Assembly (NCBI RefSeq): GCF_035607535.1
Contig: NZ_JAYDZX010000017.1
Location: forward strand, 363,465 to 427,464
DNA length: 64,000 nt
Direction: 5' to 3'
Source of the DNA: Salinimicrobium sp035607535
GTDB lineage: Bacteria; Bacteroidota; Bacteroidia; Flavobacteriales; Flavobacteriaceae
Shown here: piece after piece, positions 16,390-24,701 of the stretch
Layout of the letters: each line of letters starts with the position of its first letter
Position numbering within the stretch: position 1 is the stretch's first letter
Made by a program: the position numbers and the translations under genes
The notes under the pieces: generated by a model
The model's input: only the letters and a program-made list of their open reading frames with translations
Told to the model about the DNA's origin: nothing
The model's database searches: none

Positions 16390-18093
16390 CTAGCTGAGCA
16401 ACAGCGAAGCATTCACCCACTGCCAAACATGAAAACTACTCCCATTATCCCCCGCCAAATACTTATCCCACTCCTTCTCAATTTCATTATGATTAAACCA
16501 CTCTGAAACAGTAGAATTTTTAAGCTGCTGAAGCTGCTCTTCCACAAAATTTTGCAATTCATGTCCCAGCCATTCCCGTTGCGGAGTCTGGAGAGGGCGT
16601 TTGGGAGCGTAGGATAATTTCTTTGGTGCCATCTCAGATAATAATTCCCGGAGGAGATGTTTTCCCTGGCCGTTGTTGATCTTATATACTTCCGGCTGTG
16701 CGAAGGCAAATTCTACCAGGCGGTAGTCCAGAAATGGTTCGCGGAGTTCTGTGCTGTAGGTCATTGAAATCCTGTCGTTGAATCGTAGGGCCCGCGGAAT
16801 TTTAGTGTAAAATAGATCGCGGTACTGCAGATTTTGTAAGTCATTATTAAAGGATTTGGGATATTCCGGTTTTTCTGCGAGGGTCTTTAGATCCATGTGT
16901 AAGACGTTCGGGCGGAAAGGAGACCTTCCTCCTGTTCCCTGGATAGTACTGCCCGAGTTTTGATAATAATCGTATCCTGCCCATTGTTCATCCATTCCCT
17001 GCCCATCCAGTAAGACCTTTACTCCGTCAGCCTGAGCTCGTTTAAAAATAGCGGAGTAGGCGAGGGTGGGAATTCCGCCAAATGGTTCATCCTGTAAGCT
17101 GCTGATATGTCGCGCAGTTTCCTCCACTTCTGAAGCTGAAAAAAGCACTTTTTGCAAAGGGTTTCGGGTGGTGGCGATCATCTGCTCCACCCATGGCAGT
17201 TCATCGTATCGCTCATCTCCCGTATAAAATGTATAAGCATTTATTAGTTGCTTATCTTCAAATATATTCACCAGGGCGAGAAGCAGGGAGCTATCTACTC
17301 CGCCGCTGATGTTAAAGGCTACCGGGACATCGGCACGGAATCGAAGTTGTACGCTGTCCTTTAGAAGCTCCAGGTATTCTGCTTTGGTATTCTCAAAAGA
17401 GTTTAAGGTTTTAACATCTTTGACCCTGCTGACAAAATCATACCACTGCTCAATTTTTAATTTGCCATCCGAGTATTCCAGGTAATGTCCACCGGGCAGC
17501 TGCTGAATATTTTTGTAAATAGTTTGATGGGGCATTCCGTAGGAGCCGAAACTGAAATAATTGGCCCAAACCTGCAGGTTAGGAGAAGTGTCAAAAATAA
17601 CATTTTGGAGAGTCTTTATTTCGCTGCTGAAAAACAGAATTTCATTAGTTTGTGAATAATAAAAAGGCTTCACGCCAAAGCGATCGCGGGCGGCAAAAAG
17701 TTTCTTTTCCTGTGAATCCCAAATGGCAAAGGCAAACATCCCGTTGAACCTGTGCAGGCAATCTTTTCCCCATTTCATGTAGCCTGCCAGCAACACTTCC
17801 GTGTCTGAGGCAGTTTTAAAATCGTAAAAGCTTTTCAACTCTTCCTTTAGTTCTCTGTAGTTGTAGATCTCCCCGTTAAAGCTGAGGTAGTATCTGCCGG
17901 AATTATCTACAAAAGGTTCATTTGCCTGAGGGGAAAGATCTATAATGGAAAGCCTGTTATGACCGAGAGCTGCATAACCTGGATCAACGTAGGTGCCGGT
18001 ATGATCGGGACCACGATGTTTCTGTGCCCAAAGCATTTTTTGAAGTTGTGCTTCAGATAGATTAGAACCGATAATACCTGCTATTCCGCACAT
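16390..18093 (-). CDS. asnB: asparagine synthase (glutamine-hydrolysing)
   Basis: An N-terminal glutamine amidotransferase class II domain with catalytic Cys2 (MCGIAGIIG) is followed by an ATP-pyrophosphatase synthetase domain with PP-loop SGGVDSSLL (about residues 263-271). Such enzymes amidate aspartate. In polysaccharide loci, close homologues are thought to amidate sugar acids or other carboxylates. Length (567) is normal for a bacterial AsnB. Other conserved pieces are HRGPDHTG, HNRLSIIDLS, SDTEVLLAGY and the DGQGMDEQWAGYDYY segment. It sits inside the polysaccharide locus on the opposite strand to wza/wzc, with a convergent non-coding gap to the four-helix gene. Confidence 0.93.
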   Translation of the reverse strand: MCGIAGIIGSNLSEAQLQKMLWAQKHRGPDHTGTYVDPGYAALGHNRLSIIDLSPQANEPFVDNSGRYYLSFNGEIYNYRELKEELKSFYDFKTASDTEVLLAGYMKWGKDCLHRFNGMFAFAIWDSQEKKLFAARDRFGVKPFYYSQTNEILFFSSEIKTLQNVIFDTSPNLQVWANYFSFGSYGMPHQTIYKNIQQLPGGHYLEYSDGKLKIEQWYDFVSRVKDVKTLNSFENTKAEYLELLKDSVQLRFRADVPVAFNISGGVDSSLLLALVNIFEDKQLINAYTFYTGDERYDELPWVEQMIATTRNPLQKVLFSASEVEETARHISSLQDEPFGGIPTLAYSAIFKRAQADGVKVLLDGQGMDEQWAGYDYYQNSGSTIQGTGGRSPFRPNVLHMDLKTLAEKPEYPKSFNNDLQNLQYRDLFYTKIPRALRFNDRISMTYSTELREPFLDYRLVEFAFAQPEVYKINNGQGKHLLRELLSEMAPKKLSYAPKRPLQTPQREWLGHELQNFVEEQLQQLKNSTVSEWFNHNEIEKEWDKYLAGDNGSSFHVWQWVNASLLLS

Positions 18094-18373
18094 TCCTTAA
18101 TTGTATATTGTATAATGAATATTGTATAATGTTTTCAAAGCTATGAAAAGCACCAATAAACAAGCACAAAATTCCAATTTAGTGTTGTATTTGAGATAAC
18201 AAAAAGAAAAACACACAACCGTTTTTTGGTTTTGCCCCTCACCCTAAAGCCGCCGGCCGGCCGGCCGGGAAGCCCAAAAACAAATTCAGAAAATTCAAAA
18301 CAACAGATAATAAACTAAAAACAACAAACCAATAGTAAACTCTAAACAGTCTGCGGAAAAATCTGATAATTAT
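18094..18373. other. gap between asnB and neuA with GC palindrome and repeats
   Basis: No gene is seen. AT-rich direct repeats (ATTGTATAATG) lie beside the asnB start, followed by CAAGCAC/AATTCCA words. A perfect 16-bp palindrome (CCGGCCGGCCGGCCGG) lies at 18253-18268. Degenerate AAC-type heptamers run from about 18303 to 18355, which is GTT-type on the neuA strand, after its stop. Confidence 0.6.
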
Positions 18374-19072
18374 TTATTTTTCCCTGATCATTGACAAAAG
18401 CCGCTCCGCTTTCTCCCAATCCTCAGGTGTGTCAATATTTACGTAGGGATCTCCGGTAGTGTCAATATAACCGACCTTCTTCCCATATAGTGAATTCTGC
18501 TTCATGAGAACTTCTGCTCTGGTCAGGTAGATGGCACCATCCCGGTAATAAGCCTTTGGCAGCTCCTGTCGCCGGCTGATGATCTCTTTTTCTCCTGTGG
18601 CAATCTTTAGGCTGCCATTTTTCTCTTTAAATACCCAATGCGGATTGAATTCCGCAGGGACTTCCCTTACTGAGATCAGCGAATCGAATTCTCCCCCAAT
18701 GAATTTTTCTATGGCCTCGTCAATCAACCTCTCCCTTCGAAAAGGGCTGGTAGGTTGCAGCAGACAAACCGCATCGAATTTTTCAGCTTCTTTTGAGAAA
18801 AATTTTATAGCATGTTGTATCACTTCCAGACTGCTGCTGCTGTTACCCGCTAACTCTTCAGGCCTTTGAAAAGGGGCTTCTAATCCTAATTTTTTAGCAC
18901 AAATAATTATCTCCTCATCATCAGAGCTCAAAACGATTGTTGAGAGCAGATTTGCTCTTTCTGCCGCTTCGATCGTGTACTGCAGTAGGGGTTTCCCTTT
19001 TAGCAGTTTTATGTTCTTGCCGGGAATGCCTTTACTGCCCCCGCGGGCAGGGATGAGTCCGAGAATTTTCAT
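18374..19072 (-). CDS. neuA: acylneuraminate (nonulosonate) cytidylyltransferase
   Basis: Activates a nonulosonic acid (sialic, legionaminic or similar) with CTP, giving the CMP-sugar used by glycosyltransferases. The 232-residue sequence opens with the family signature LIPARGGSKGIPGKN (6-20). It continues with VLSSDDEEI, LLQPTSPFR (about 105-113), and YYRDGAIYL with a following IDTTGDPYVNIDTPEDW, all typical of NeuA-like enzymes. It is a single cytidylyltransferase domain with no extra esterase domain. Neighbours neuC (same strand) and neuB (50.5 kb) complete a pathway. Which nonulosonic acid is made cannot be read from sequence. Confidence 0.92.
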   Translation of the reverse strand: MKILGLIPARGGSKGIPGKNIKLLKGKPLLQYTIEAAERANLLSTIVLSSDDEEIIICAKKLGLEAPFQRPEELAGNSSSSLEVIQHAIKFFSKEAEKFDAVCLLQPTSPFRRERLIDEAIEKFIGGEFDSLISVREVPAEFNPHWVFKEKNGSLKIATGEKEIISRRQELPKAYYRDGAIYLTRAEVLMKQNSLYGKKVGYIDTTGDPYVNIDTPEDWEKAERLLSMIREK

Positions 19073-19384
19073 TTGTCGATTTTCTGTTTACAGTTCTCTG
19101 TTTTCCGTTTTTGTTCTGCTTATCAAGGCTAAAGTAGTAAAAAAGCTGGTCGCAATAGTATGTTTGGAAATGTCATTGCGAAGGAGCATTCGCGACTGAA
19201 GCAATCTGTCGTTGATCGTCACAATCATGTGCAGAGTAAACCACAACAGATTGCCACGCTCGTCTTTCAGCCTCGCTCGCAATGACGTTCCGCATTGGCT
19301 TTTACATCGGCTTTTCCGTCGGCTTCCGTTGATTTTGAAAGACAATTGGAAAACTTCAAAGCACAAATCACAAACAAACTAATT
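19073..19384. repeat. gap with heptamers and a 117-bp palindromic element
   Basis: Just upstream of neuA are heptamers CTGTTTA, CAGTTCT, CTGTTTT and CCGTTTT (19084-19111). A GCTAAAGTAGTAAAAA block follows at 19129-19144. Then comes an imperfect palindrome at 19171-19287: outer arms GTCATTGCGA and TCGCAATGAC, inner arms GCAATCTGT and ACAGATTGC, with the centre ATCATGTGCAGAGTAAACC. No gene is seen. Confidence 0.8.
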
Positions 19385-20173
19385 TTACTGCACAATTGGT
19401 TTTTTCTTATCCCTCTTCTCCTTCTTTTCCAGGTATCTCCCGATCATCTCCTGCTCAAAGTTTCCGTAGATTTTCTGCAACGTTTCGGGAGTCAAATCTT
19501 TATTCCGACATATCTTTCCTTCACCCGACTGCAGCTGAGGCTTGATCTGTTCTTCAAAATATTTCCGCAGAACAGTCGGCAGTACCCTTCCTGCTTTATC
19601 GATCACTTTATTCCCTATCTCATGCATGTCATCGGTTTCGCTTATTTCAGGCCGAAGCTGATATAAAACAGCTCCCTCATCCACATTTTCCGTTGCCAGG
19701 TGAATGGTAGCTCCAATGCATTCGGGTTCGTCAAAAAGATAAGGGTATAAATTGGTGGCCGAACCTTTGTAGTAAGGCGAAAGTCCCAGGTGTAGGTTGA
19801 TGATCCGGTCCTTAAAATGCCTTAACAAGGGATCTTTTATTATGGAAGTTCCAAAAAGTACGATCAGGTCAGAGTCGGTATCGGTAATGATCTGGAAGAC
19901 TTCGTCACTATTTATTTGGCCGTGAGGCACATTTATTAGCGGAATCTCCCTTGAAAATTCCCGGAATTCACCAAAGAACTTTTGCTCGCTTTCAGCCCGG
20001 GCCTTAAAATGGGCAGCCAGGAATTCGGCATCTTTTTTTCCATATGCAGAGGTGTCCTGAATTTTTGGTGACTTGTTTTCAGTAATGATCGATGCGAGCT
20101 CCAATTCGTTCGCTATGGAGGCCGCAATATATCTATGTCTCAGGCTATCGCTTGTCAATAAAACTACTTTCAT
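19385..20173 (-). CDS. formyltransferase family protein
   Basis: Resembles N10-formyltetrahydrofolate-dependent transferases (PurN/Fmt/ArnA type). Catalytic Asn126 and His128 lie in INLHLGLSPYYKGS, and Asp165 in ATENVDEGAVL, so the N-H-D triad is intact. The start at 20173 (MKVVLLTSDS) gives 262 residues; a longer frame adds 30 residues that overlap the upstream gene more deeply and have no family match. It overlaps the deacetylase gene by 29 bp, implying coupled translation. In this setting a sugar N-formyltransferase is likely, but the acceptor is unknown. The C-terminus is basic (EKKEKRDKKK). Confidence 0.85.
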   Translation of the reverse strand: MKVVLLTSDSLRHRYIAASIANELELASIITENKSPKIQDTSAYGKKDAEFLAAHFKARAESEQKFFGEFREFSREIPLINVPHGQINSDEVFQIITDTDSDLIVLFGTSIIKDPLLRHFKDRIINLHLGLSPYYKGSATNLYPYLFDEPECIGATIHLATENVDEGAVLYQLRPEISETDDMHEIGNKVIDKAGRVLPTVLRKYFEEQIKPQLQSGEGKICRNKDLTPETLQKIYGNFEQEMIGRYLEKKEKRDKKKPIVQ

Positions 20174-21128
20174 GGTTGTGCCATTTTCGCAAACGCGGAT
20201 TCGTAAATATATGTTGTCCTTCAAAAAGATCATTTTTACCCAGCGGCAGGTCATTGCAGTCAAAACGGGAAAGCAGGAGGGAATCTTCCGTCAGACTTTT
20301 ACTAGCGGCCCTTTCCATGGTGAATCCGAGTTTAAAGCCCGCCTTTTCCACTTCTTCGGAAATGCCCCGGCTTGCTTCATAAGAACCATATGGGTAACTA
20401 ATTGTTTTTGTCATTTTTCCGAAGTTATTCCGGAAAAAATCCTGTGTATCTTTTAATTCCTTCTGAAGGATCTCTGCGGAAAGCTGCCCCAGAGGCAAAT
20501 GCCGGTGGGAATGTGATCCCAGCATATTTAGATCATTTAATTCCTGAAGCATGTTCTTCTCGAAATATAATTCCGAAGCCACTTTCTTTTCTTCAAACAT
20601 TTCATCAAAAAGGGGAGAGATGAATTTTTCCTGTTCCGTCAGGGACATTTTAAAGTTCAGCAGAAATTTCAGGAGCGCGGTTTGCTCTTCATCATAATTG
20701 TAATGGGAGATGGCCTCTTGCCTGTCCTTTTCTGAAAGTGGCAAGGATTGGATTATTTTTAGTTCCTGCAGGATGTCTTCCGAAGAAAGCCGTGAGCGCA
20801 GTAAATGGATCTTATGCACTAGTGATACGTTCTGTTCTTTGAAGTTGGAAGTGTTTATAAAAAAAACCGCCGGAATTCCCATTTTATCGAGGATGGGTTT
20901 TGCCAGCTCATACTGCTCTTTGAGCCCGTCATCAAAAGTAATGAGGATCAGGTCCTTTTTGAAAGGCTTTTCTTTGTGCTGAATAAGTTCTTCCGGGGAA
21001 ATAAAACTGCCGTGCTTTGCCAGTTCCTCCAACTGCTCTCTGAACTGCCGCGGCGTGAGTCCAAAAATACTGGGATGCTTTGCTGTGAAGTCCTCGCGGA
21101 TGTAATGGTAGTTGGAGACGATGAGCAT
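20145..21128 (-). CDS. polysaccharide deacetylase (NodB-fold) family protein
   Basis: A carbohydrate esterase 4-like metal-dependent deacetylase or deformylase. The metal-binding pieces are ITFDDG (63-68; first Asp pair) and SHSHRH (205-210; histidines 206 and 210), with the downstream SYPYG motif at 244-248. An insert of about 90 residues separates the first two motifs (KIHLLRSRL onward), longer than minimal NodB domains. There is no signal peptide, so a cytosolic sugar-nucleotide or lipid-linked intermediate is a plausible substrate. The 3' end overlaps the formyltransferase gene. The start ATG at 21128 gives MLIVSNYHYI, a normal family N-terminus. Confidence 0.88.
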   Translation of the reverse strand: MLIVSNYHYIREDFTAKHPSIFGLTPRQFREQLEELAKHGSFISPEELIQHKEKPFKKDLILITFDDGLKEQYELAKPILDKMGIPAVFFINTSNFKEQNVSLVHKIHLLRSRLSSEDILQELKIIQSLPLSEKDRQEAISHYNYDEEQTALLKFLLNFKMSLTEQEKFISPLFDEMFEEKKVASELYFEKNMLQELNDLNMLGSHSHRHLPLGQLSAEILQKELKDTQDFFRNNFGKMTKTISYPYGSYEASRGISEEVEKAGFKLGFTMERAASKSLTEDSLLLSRFDCNDLPLGKNDLFEGQHIFTNPRLRKWHNHESSFIDKR

Positions 21129-21238
21129 GAAAAAGGTTTTCTGTTCAAGCTAAAGTAGTAAAAATGCTCTTCGTGAACGTCATTGTGAGGGCGCTTTTGC
21201 GCCCGTGGCAATCTGCCACTATTTTCCTAAATTGAAGT
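21129..21238. repeat. half palindromic element upstream of the deacetylase
   Basis: A GCTAAAGTAGTAAAAATG block (21149-21166) lies next to a half copy of the palindromic element at 21178-21220 (CGTCATTGTGAG to GGCAATCTG). The half copy contains a perfect 6-bp stem hairpin, GGGCGC-TTTT-GCGCCC (21189-21204). Confidence 0.75.
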
Positions 21239-21490
21239 ATGCGTACTTCTCATGCCTACATCCTAACCGATAAAAACGACACTGTGCTGTACGTGGGAGT
21301 GACATCAGACCTTAGGAAAAGGATAAAGCAGCATAAGACGAAATTCTATAAAGCCTTCACCTCCCGTTACAATTGTGATCAACTCGTCTATTAGCGGGCT
21401 TTTGAAGATATCAGGGATGCCATACAATACGAGAAAAAATTAAAAGCCGGGAACAGAGCGAACAAGGAAAAGGTGATCTCCAATGCGAAC
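21239..21490 (+). pseudogene. GIY-YIG endonuclease-like gene with in-frame stop
   Basis: The plus-strand frame from the ATG at 21239 reads MRTSHAYILTDKNDTVLYVG then VTSDLRKRIKQHKTKFYKAF, a clear GIY-YIG (UvrC-N-type) domain. A TAG at 21392-21394 interrupts it where functional members have a tyrosine or similar residue (after DQLVY). Past the stop the same frame continues with family-like sequence (RAFEDIRDAIQYEKKLKAGNRANKE). It is then cut by a palindromic repeat element at about 21491. The usual C-terminal NPxWKDL tail is missing from this strand. Not functional as read. Confidence 0.85.
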
Positions 21491-21617
21491 CGTCATTGCG
21501 AGACGGCCAAAGGCCGGCGCGGCAATCTGTTACGGCTAACTCTGAACATGTGCGTTAGTAAACCTCAACAGATTGCTTCGCTCCGTCTACCTATCGGCAG
21601 ACAGGTTCGCAATGACG
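21491..21617. repeat. palindromic repeat element (127 bp)
   Basis: A full copy of the element: outer arms CGTCATTGCGAGACGG and CCGTC...CGCAATGACG, inner arms GGCAATCTGTT and AACAGATTGC, with a central ACATGTGCGTTAGTAAACC. It directly abuts the truncated GIY-YIG frame. Confidence 0.85.
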
Positions 21618-21654
21618 TTTTCAGTACATACCGCACCTCACAATAAAGAGAAAG

Positions 21655-21720
21655 TTACTCCCACTCTTCAGCCAAATCCTTCCATCCCGGATTCATCTGA
21701 TTATTTTCCACTTTCCTCTC
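21655..21720 (-). pseudogene. orphan C-terminal tail of a GIY-YIG protein
   Basis: On the minus strand, ending with TAA at 21655-21657, is a short frame reading NNQMNPGWKDLAEEWE. This is the characteristic last segment of GIY-YIG family proteins (NPxWxDL). It lies on the strand opposite the main GIY-YIG remnant, on the far side of the palindromic element. It has no start and no domain of its own. Confidence 0.5.
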
Positions 21721-21724
21721 TCCA

Positions 21725-22882
21725 CTAATACGTAATTGTTTTACTGAACGTCAACTCCACCGTTGCCAGGATCTCCGCTATTCTCTCTCCTGAATTCCCA
21801 TCTCCGTAGATCTCTGAAGAACCGGAATGTTCCTTTTCAATGGCTTCCTTCGTGGCCTCAAGGATCTCCTGTTCGTTATAATCCACGTCTGTCACATTTT
21901 CCGCACGGCATCTTCTGTGCTGGCGGTTTCCGATGTTAATTACCGGAATTCCCAAGTACGCGCATTCTCTTAATCCGGCGCTGGAATTCCCGACCAAAGC
22001 TTTGGAATTTTTCAGCAATTTTAAAAAGTCAATGGGATTCATGTTCTTGAAAAAGTGGATATTCTGAGGCTTCTCAAGTTCCCGGAAGGTTCGGATTCCA
22101 TTCGACGTCCCATCAGATCCCGCATCCACGTTTGGCCAAAACCAGAAAGTTGGATAGTTCAGGGCTTTGACGGCTTTGAGGGTTTCTGTAATATGTTTTT
22201 TTGACTCTTTATATTCGGTGGTGACCGGGTGTTGCATAACGACAATATATCCGTTCTTCCAGTTCAGGTTTTCGCCGACCCCGCCGTACTTTTCTATCGG
22301 ATCGAAGTCAAGTTGAGGATCGTGAATTATATCTTTCGCCAGGTCGATCGAAGGGCAGCCGGTATTTATAACTTTTTCAGGGTCTTCCCCCAATTTTATC
22401 ACCCGTTCCCGGGCATCTTCAGAACTCACCAGGTGCAGATCGGCCAGTTTAGTATTGGAGTGCCTTACTTTTTCATCAATACTGCCGGTCACTTCTCCTC
22501 CCTGGACATGAACCAGCGGGATGTTCTGGTATGCCGCGGCGATCGAAGTGGCGATGGTTTCAAATCTGTCGGCTATGGTCAGCACGGCATCCGGTCTCAG
22601 ATTGTAAAAAACGTTGGTGAGTTCCATTACACCCAGGCCGGTGGTCTTGGCCATGGTAGTGGGGTTTTCTCCTTCCAGGACCATAAATACTTTGGCAGCG
22701 ATAGGAAAACCGTCCCTTTCGATAAAGTCAACCGCATTTCCATATCGGTCCAGTAGTGCCGATCCCGCGATCACCAGTTGCAGTTCCAGGTCAGGATGAT
22801 CTTGAATAGCGGTTAAAGCCGTTTTGATCCGACTGTATGAAGGTCGGGCAGTGACAACCACGCAGATTTTTCTTTTGGACAT
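21725..22882 (-). CDS. neuC: UDP-N-acetylglucosamine 2-epimerase, hydrolysing (NeuC type)
   Basis: A GT-B-fold enzyme that converts UDP-GlcNAc (or a derivative) into free ManNAc plus UDP, the first committed step to sialic-type acids. It opens VVTARPSYSRIKTALTAI, with LTIADRFETIATSIAAAYQ, HVQGGEVTGSIDEKVRHSNT and NSSAGLRECAYLGIPVINIG, all in agreement with NeuC rather than non-hydrolysing WecB. Length (385) is normal. No legionaminic-type dehydratase or aminotransferase set is seen here, which favours the plain ManNAc route, though GDP- or UDP-linked variants cannot be excluded. It stands alone between two repeat-filled gaps. Confidence 0.92.
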   Translation of the reverse strand: MSKRKICVVVTARPSYSRIKTALTAIQDHPDLELQLVIAGSALLDRYGNAVDFIERDGFPIAAKVFMVLEGENPTTMAKTTGLGVMELTNVFYNLRPDAVLTIADRFETIATSIAAAYQNIPLVHVQGGEVTGSIDEKVRHSNTKLADLHLVSSEDARERVIKLGEDPEKVINTGCPSIDLAKDIIHDPQLDFDPIEKYGGVGENLNWKNGYIVVMQHPVTTEYKESKKHITETLKAVKALNYPTFWFWPNVDAGSDGTSNGIRTFRELEKPQNIHFFKNMNPIDFLKLLKNSKALVGNSSAGLRECAYLGIPVINIGNRQHRRCRAENVTDVDYNEQEILEATKEAIEKEHSGSSEIYGDGNSGERIAEILATVELTFSKTITY

Positions 22883-22885
22883 ATA

Positions 22886-23082
22886 TGGTTCTCAGTTGTG
22901 AGTTCTTGGTTATCGGTTAGGCTAAAGTACTAAAAATGTCGTTGTGGAACGTCATTGCGAGGGAGGAAGGACCGAAGCCATCTGTTGTAGGTTAGGCACG
23001 ATCATGTGTAGAGTAAACTACGGCAGATTCTGCCTTCCGGTAGGGAAGGCCACGCCTGCTTTCCACAGGCCCGCAATGACAG
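22886..23082. repeat. heptamers plus palindromic element upstream of neuC
   Basis: Five heptamers (TGGTTCT, CAGTTGT, GAGTTCT, TGGTTAT, CGGTTAG) fill 22886-22920. A GCTAAAGTACTAAAAATG block follows at 22921-22938, then a full palindromic element at 22950-23082 (GTCATTGCGAG to CGCAATGAC, centre ACGATCATGTGTAGAGTAAAC). Confidence 0.85.
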
Positions 23083-23531
23083 TCCACATTGCGAAGGCGT
23101 CCTTGCGAGTTTACTTGCCGTAGGCAGGGCAAAGCCGAAGCAATCTGTGTAAGATTAGTCACGAACATATGCAAATTTAGCTACGATAGATCCTTCCCAA
23201 GAAGAGTTTGTTCTTATTTGCATCGCCCAAAAAAGAACCAAAAAACTCTAGGCTTACGGAAATTTGACTAAATTTTTTGTTCGGCACCTAGATTTTAGGG
23301 ACTCGCGGATGGAAATTTTGGGTAATAACAATGGCCGTTCCGCTCAAACAGCCTAAAATTTGACTCCCGATAGCTATCGGGGTTCACTTGAAATTTGACA
23401 TCAAATTTTCGTAGGCCAATTAATAGCGGGAAAATTTGTGTAGAGGACCTTAATTCACTTTTTGACCACAAACCATAAACCACAAACTAATCCATCCCCA
23501 CAACCGAGATCTGACAACTGAGAACTTATAA
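23083..23531. repeat. rest of gap: partial palindrome, hairpin, heptamer array
   Basis: No gene is seen. A second, diverged element copy lies at 23087-23200 (CATTGCGAAGG, GAAGCAATCTGTG). A region of AAATTTGAC/AAATTTTG words holds a perfect 16-bp palindrome, CCCGATAGCTATCGGG (23365-23380). A heptamer array (GACCACA, AACCATA, AACCACA and so on to GAGAACT, TATAACT) fills 23464-23533 and supplies the stop codon of the next gene. Confidence 0.75.
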
Positions 23532-24695
23532 CTAATTCTTCTTCTCAGTCCTCTTCCCACTCTTTACAACTCCTTCGTAAAACTTGATATTCTGCTCCAC
23601 AACTACATCCGTGGAAAATTTTTCCAGCACTCTTTTCCTCGCAGCTTTTCCCATTTTTTCCGACAGTTCAGCGTCCTCAAGGAGCAAAAGGATTTTTTCC
23701 GAGTAAGCTTTATGGTCTTTTGGATATACCGTAAAGCCTGTTTTACCATCGACCATGACTTCTTTTGCCCAGCCGATATCTGAAGTTACCAGGGCTTTTT
23801 CCATGGCCATGGCTTCGATCCAGATCATGGGCAGTGCCTCTGCAAAAGAGGGGAGTACCACTACTTCCGCTTTTGCAATTTCCTCCTGAATTTGATCATA
23901 AGGCAGATTTTCAATCCATAACACTCTTTTGGCAGCCTCCTGAGAAAACTTTTCCTGCATAAGTTCTTTTGTAGATCTTCCTGTTTTTCGGTCCACCACG
24001 TCTTTCCCGACCAGGAGAAGGTGGGCTTCCGGATTCCTGGCGGCCACTAAGTTGAAGATCTCTGACAGTTCGAGCACGCCCTTCTTTCTGATTATGCTTC
24101 CGAAGTAAAGCACAGACCGCGGAATTGTTTTCCCCTCCAAAGGCTGAAAGCTATTTGTATCTATGGAATTCGGGATGACCCTTATCTTTCTTTTAAAATT
24201 AAACAGCCTGGCTGATTCCCGGGCAGTGAAATGACTTACCGACAGCAGATGTTCTGCTCCTTGCAGCGCCATTTTCTCGAACCAGAAATTCTTCTTTTTT
24301 TGTGGGCGTTTTTCCAGGTGACAGAAATAAGTATCGCTGCCATTCATGCGGATCACTAAAGGGCATCTCAGGCTCATAAAGGCCGTAATCCCTGTCCAGT
24401 CAGGCGCTTCAATGGTATCGATCCCGTCGACCGCTATATATTTGTTGAGGTAATTTTGAAGGAACTTGCGGTGCAGGTACCAGCCGAAGAACCTGAATTT
24501 TTGATGTTGGATGAGGTGGAACTTTATGCCGCCTTCCGTGAAGATGGCATTCTCTTTTTGCCCGTAGACAAAAACAGAGATCTGGATTCCTTTTTCCTCT
24601 AGGGCCTCTGCCATATTTTTGATGCTGGTGCCTATGCCCGCGGCCGGGCCGGTGCGGGGGTGAGGGTATTCGGACGTGAGGAATCCTATATGCAT
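23532..24695 (-). CDS. glycosyltransferase family 4 protein
   Basis: A 387-residue GT-B glycosyltransferase of the GT4/WcaG-like group. The N-terminal acceptor domain begins MHIGFLTSEYPHPRTGPAAG, with a glycine-rich loop. The C-terminal donor domain has VLYFGSIIRKKGVLEL, HLLLVGKD and the E-x7-E nucleotide-sugar motif EALPMIWIEAMAMEKALV. The end of the gene runs into a heptamer array, which provides the last codons (TEKKN then TAG). Six bases separate it from the membrane protein gene upstream on the same strand. The sugar donor is unknown. Confidence 0.9.
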   Translation of the reverse strand: MHIGFLTSEYPHPRTGPAAGIGTSIKNMAEALEEKGIQISVFVYGQKENAIFTEGGIKFHLIQHQKFRFFGWYLHRKFLQNYLNKYIAVDGIDTIEAPDWTGITAFMSLRCPLVIRMNGSDTYFCHLEKRPQKKKNFWFEKMALQGAEHLLSVSHFTARESARLFNFKRKIRVIPNSIDTNSFQPLEGKTIPRSVLYFGSIIRKKGVLELSEIFNLVAARNPEAHLLLVGKDVVDRKTGRSTKELMQEKFSQEAAKRVLWIENLPYDQIQEEIAKAEVVVLPSFAEALPMIWIEAMAMEKALVTSDIGWAKEVMVDGKTGFTVYPKDHKAYSEKILLLLEDAELSEKMGKAARKRVLEKFSTDVVVEQNIKFYEGVVKSGKRTEKKN

Positions 24696-24701
24696 AATTA
24701 G

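Noticed and set aside
22992..23483. Small frames of about 60 residues in the neuC upstream gap.
   Set aside because: They fall across the palindromic elements and show no conserved features.
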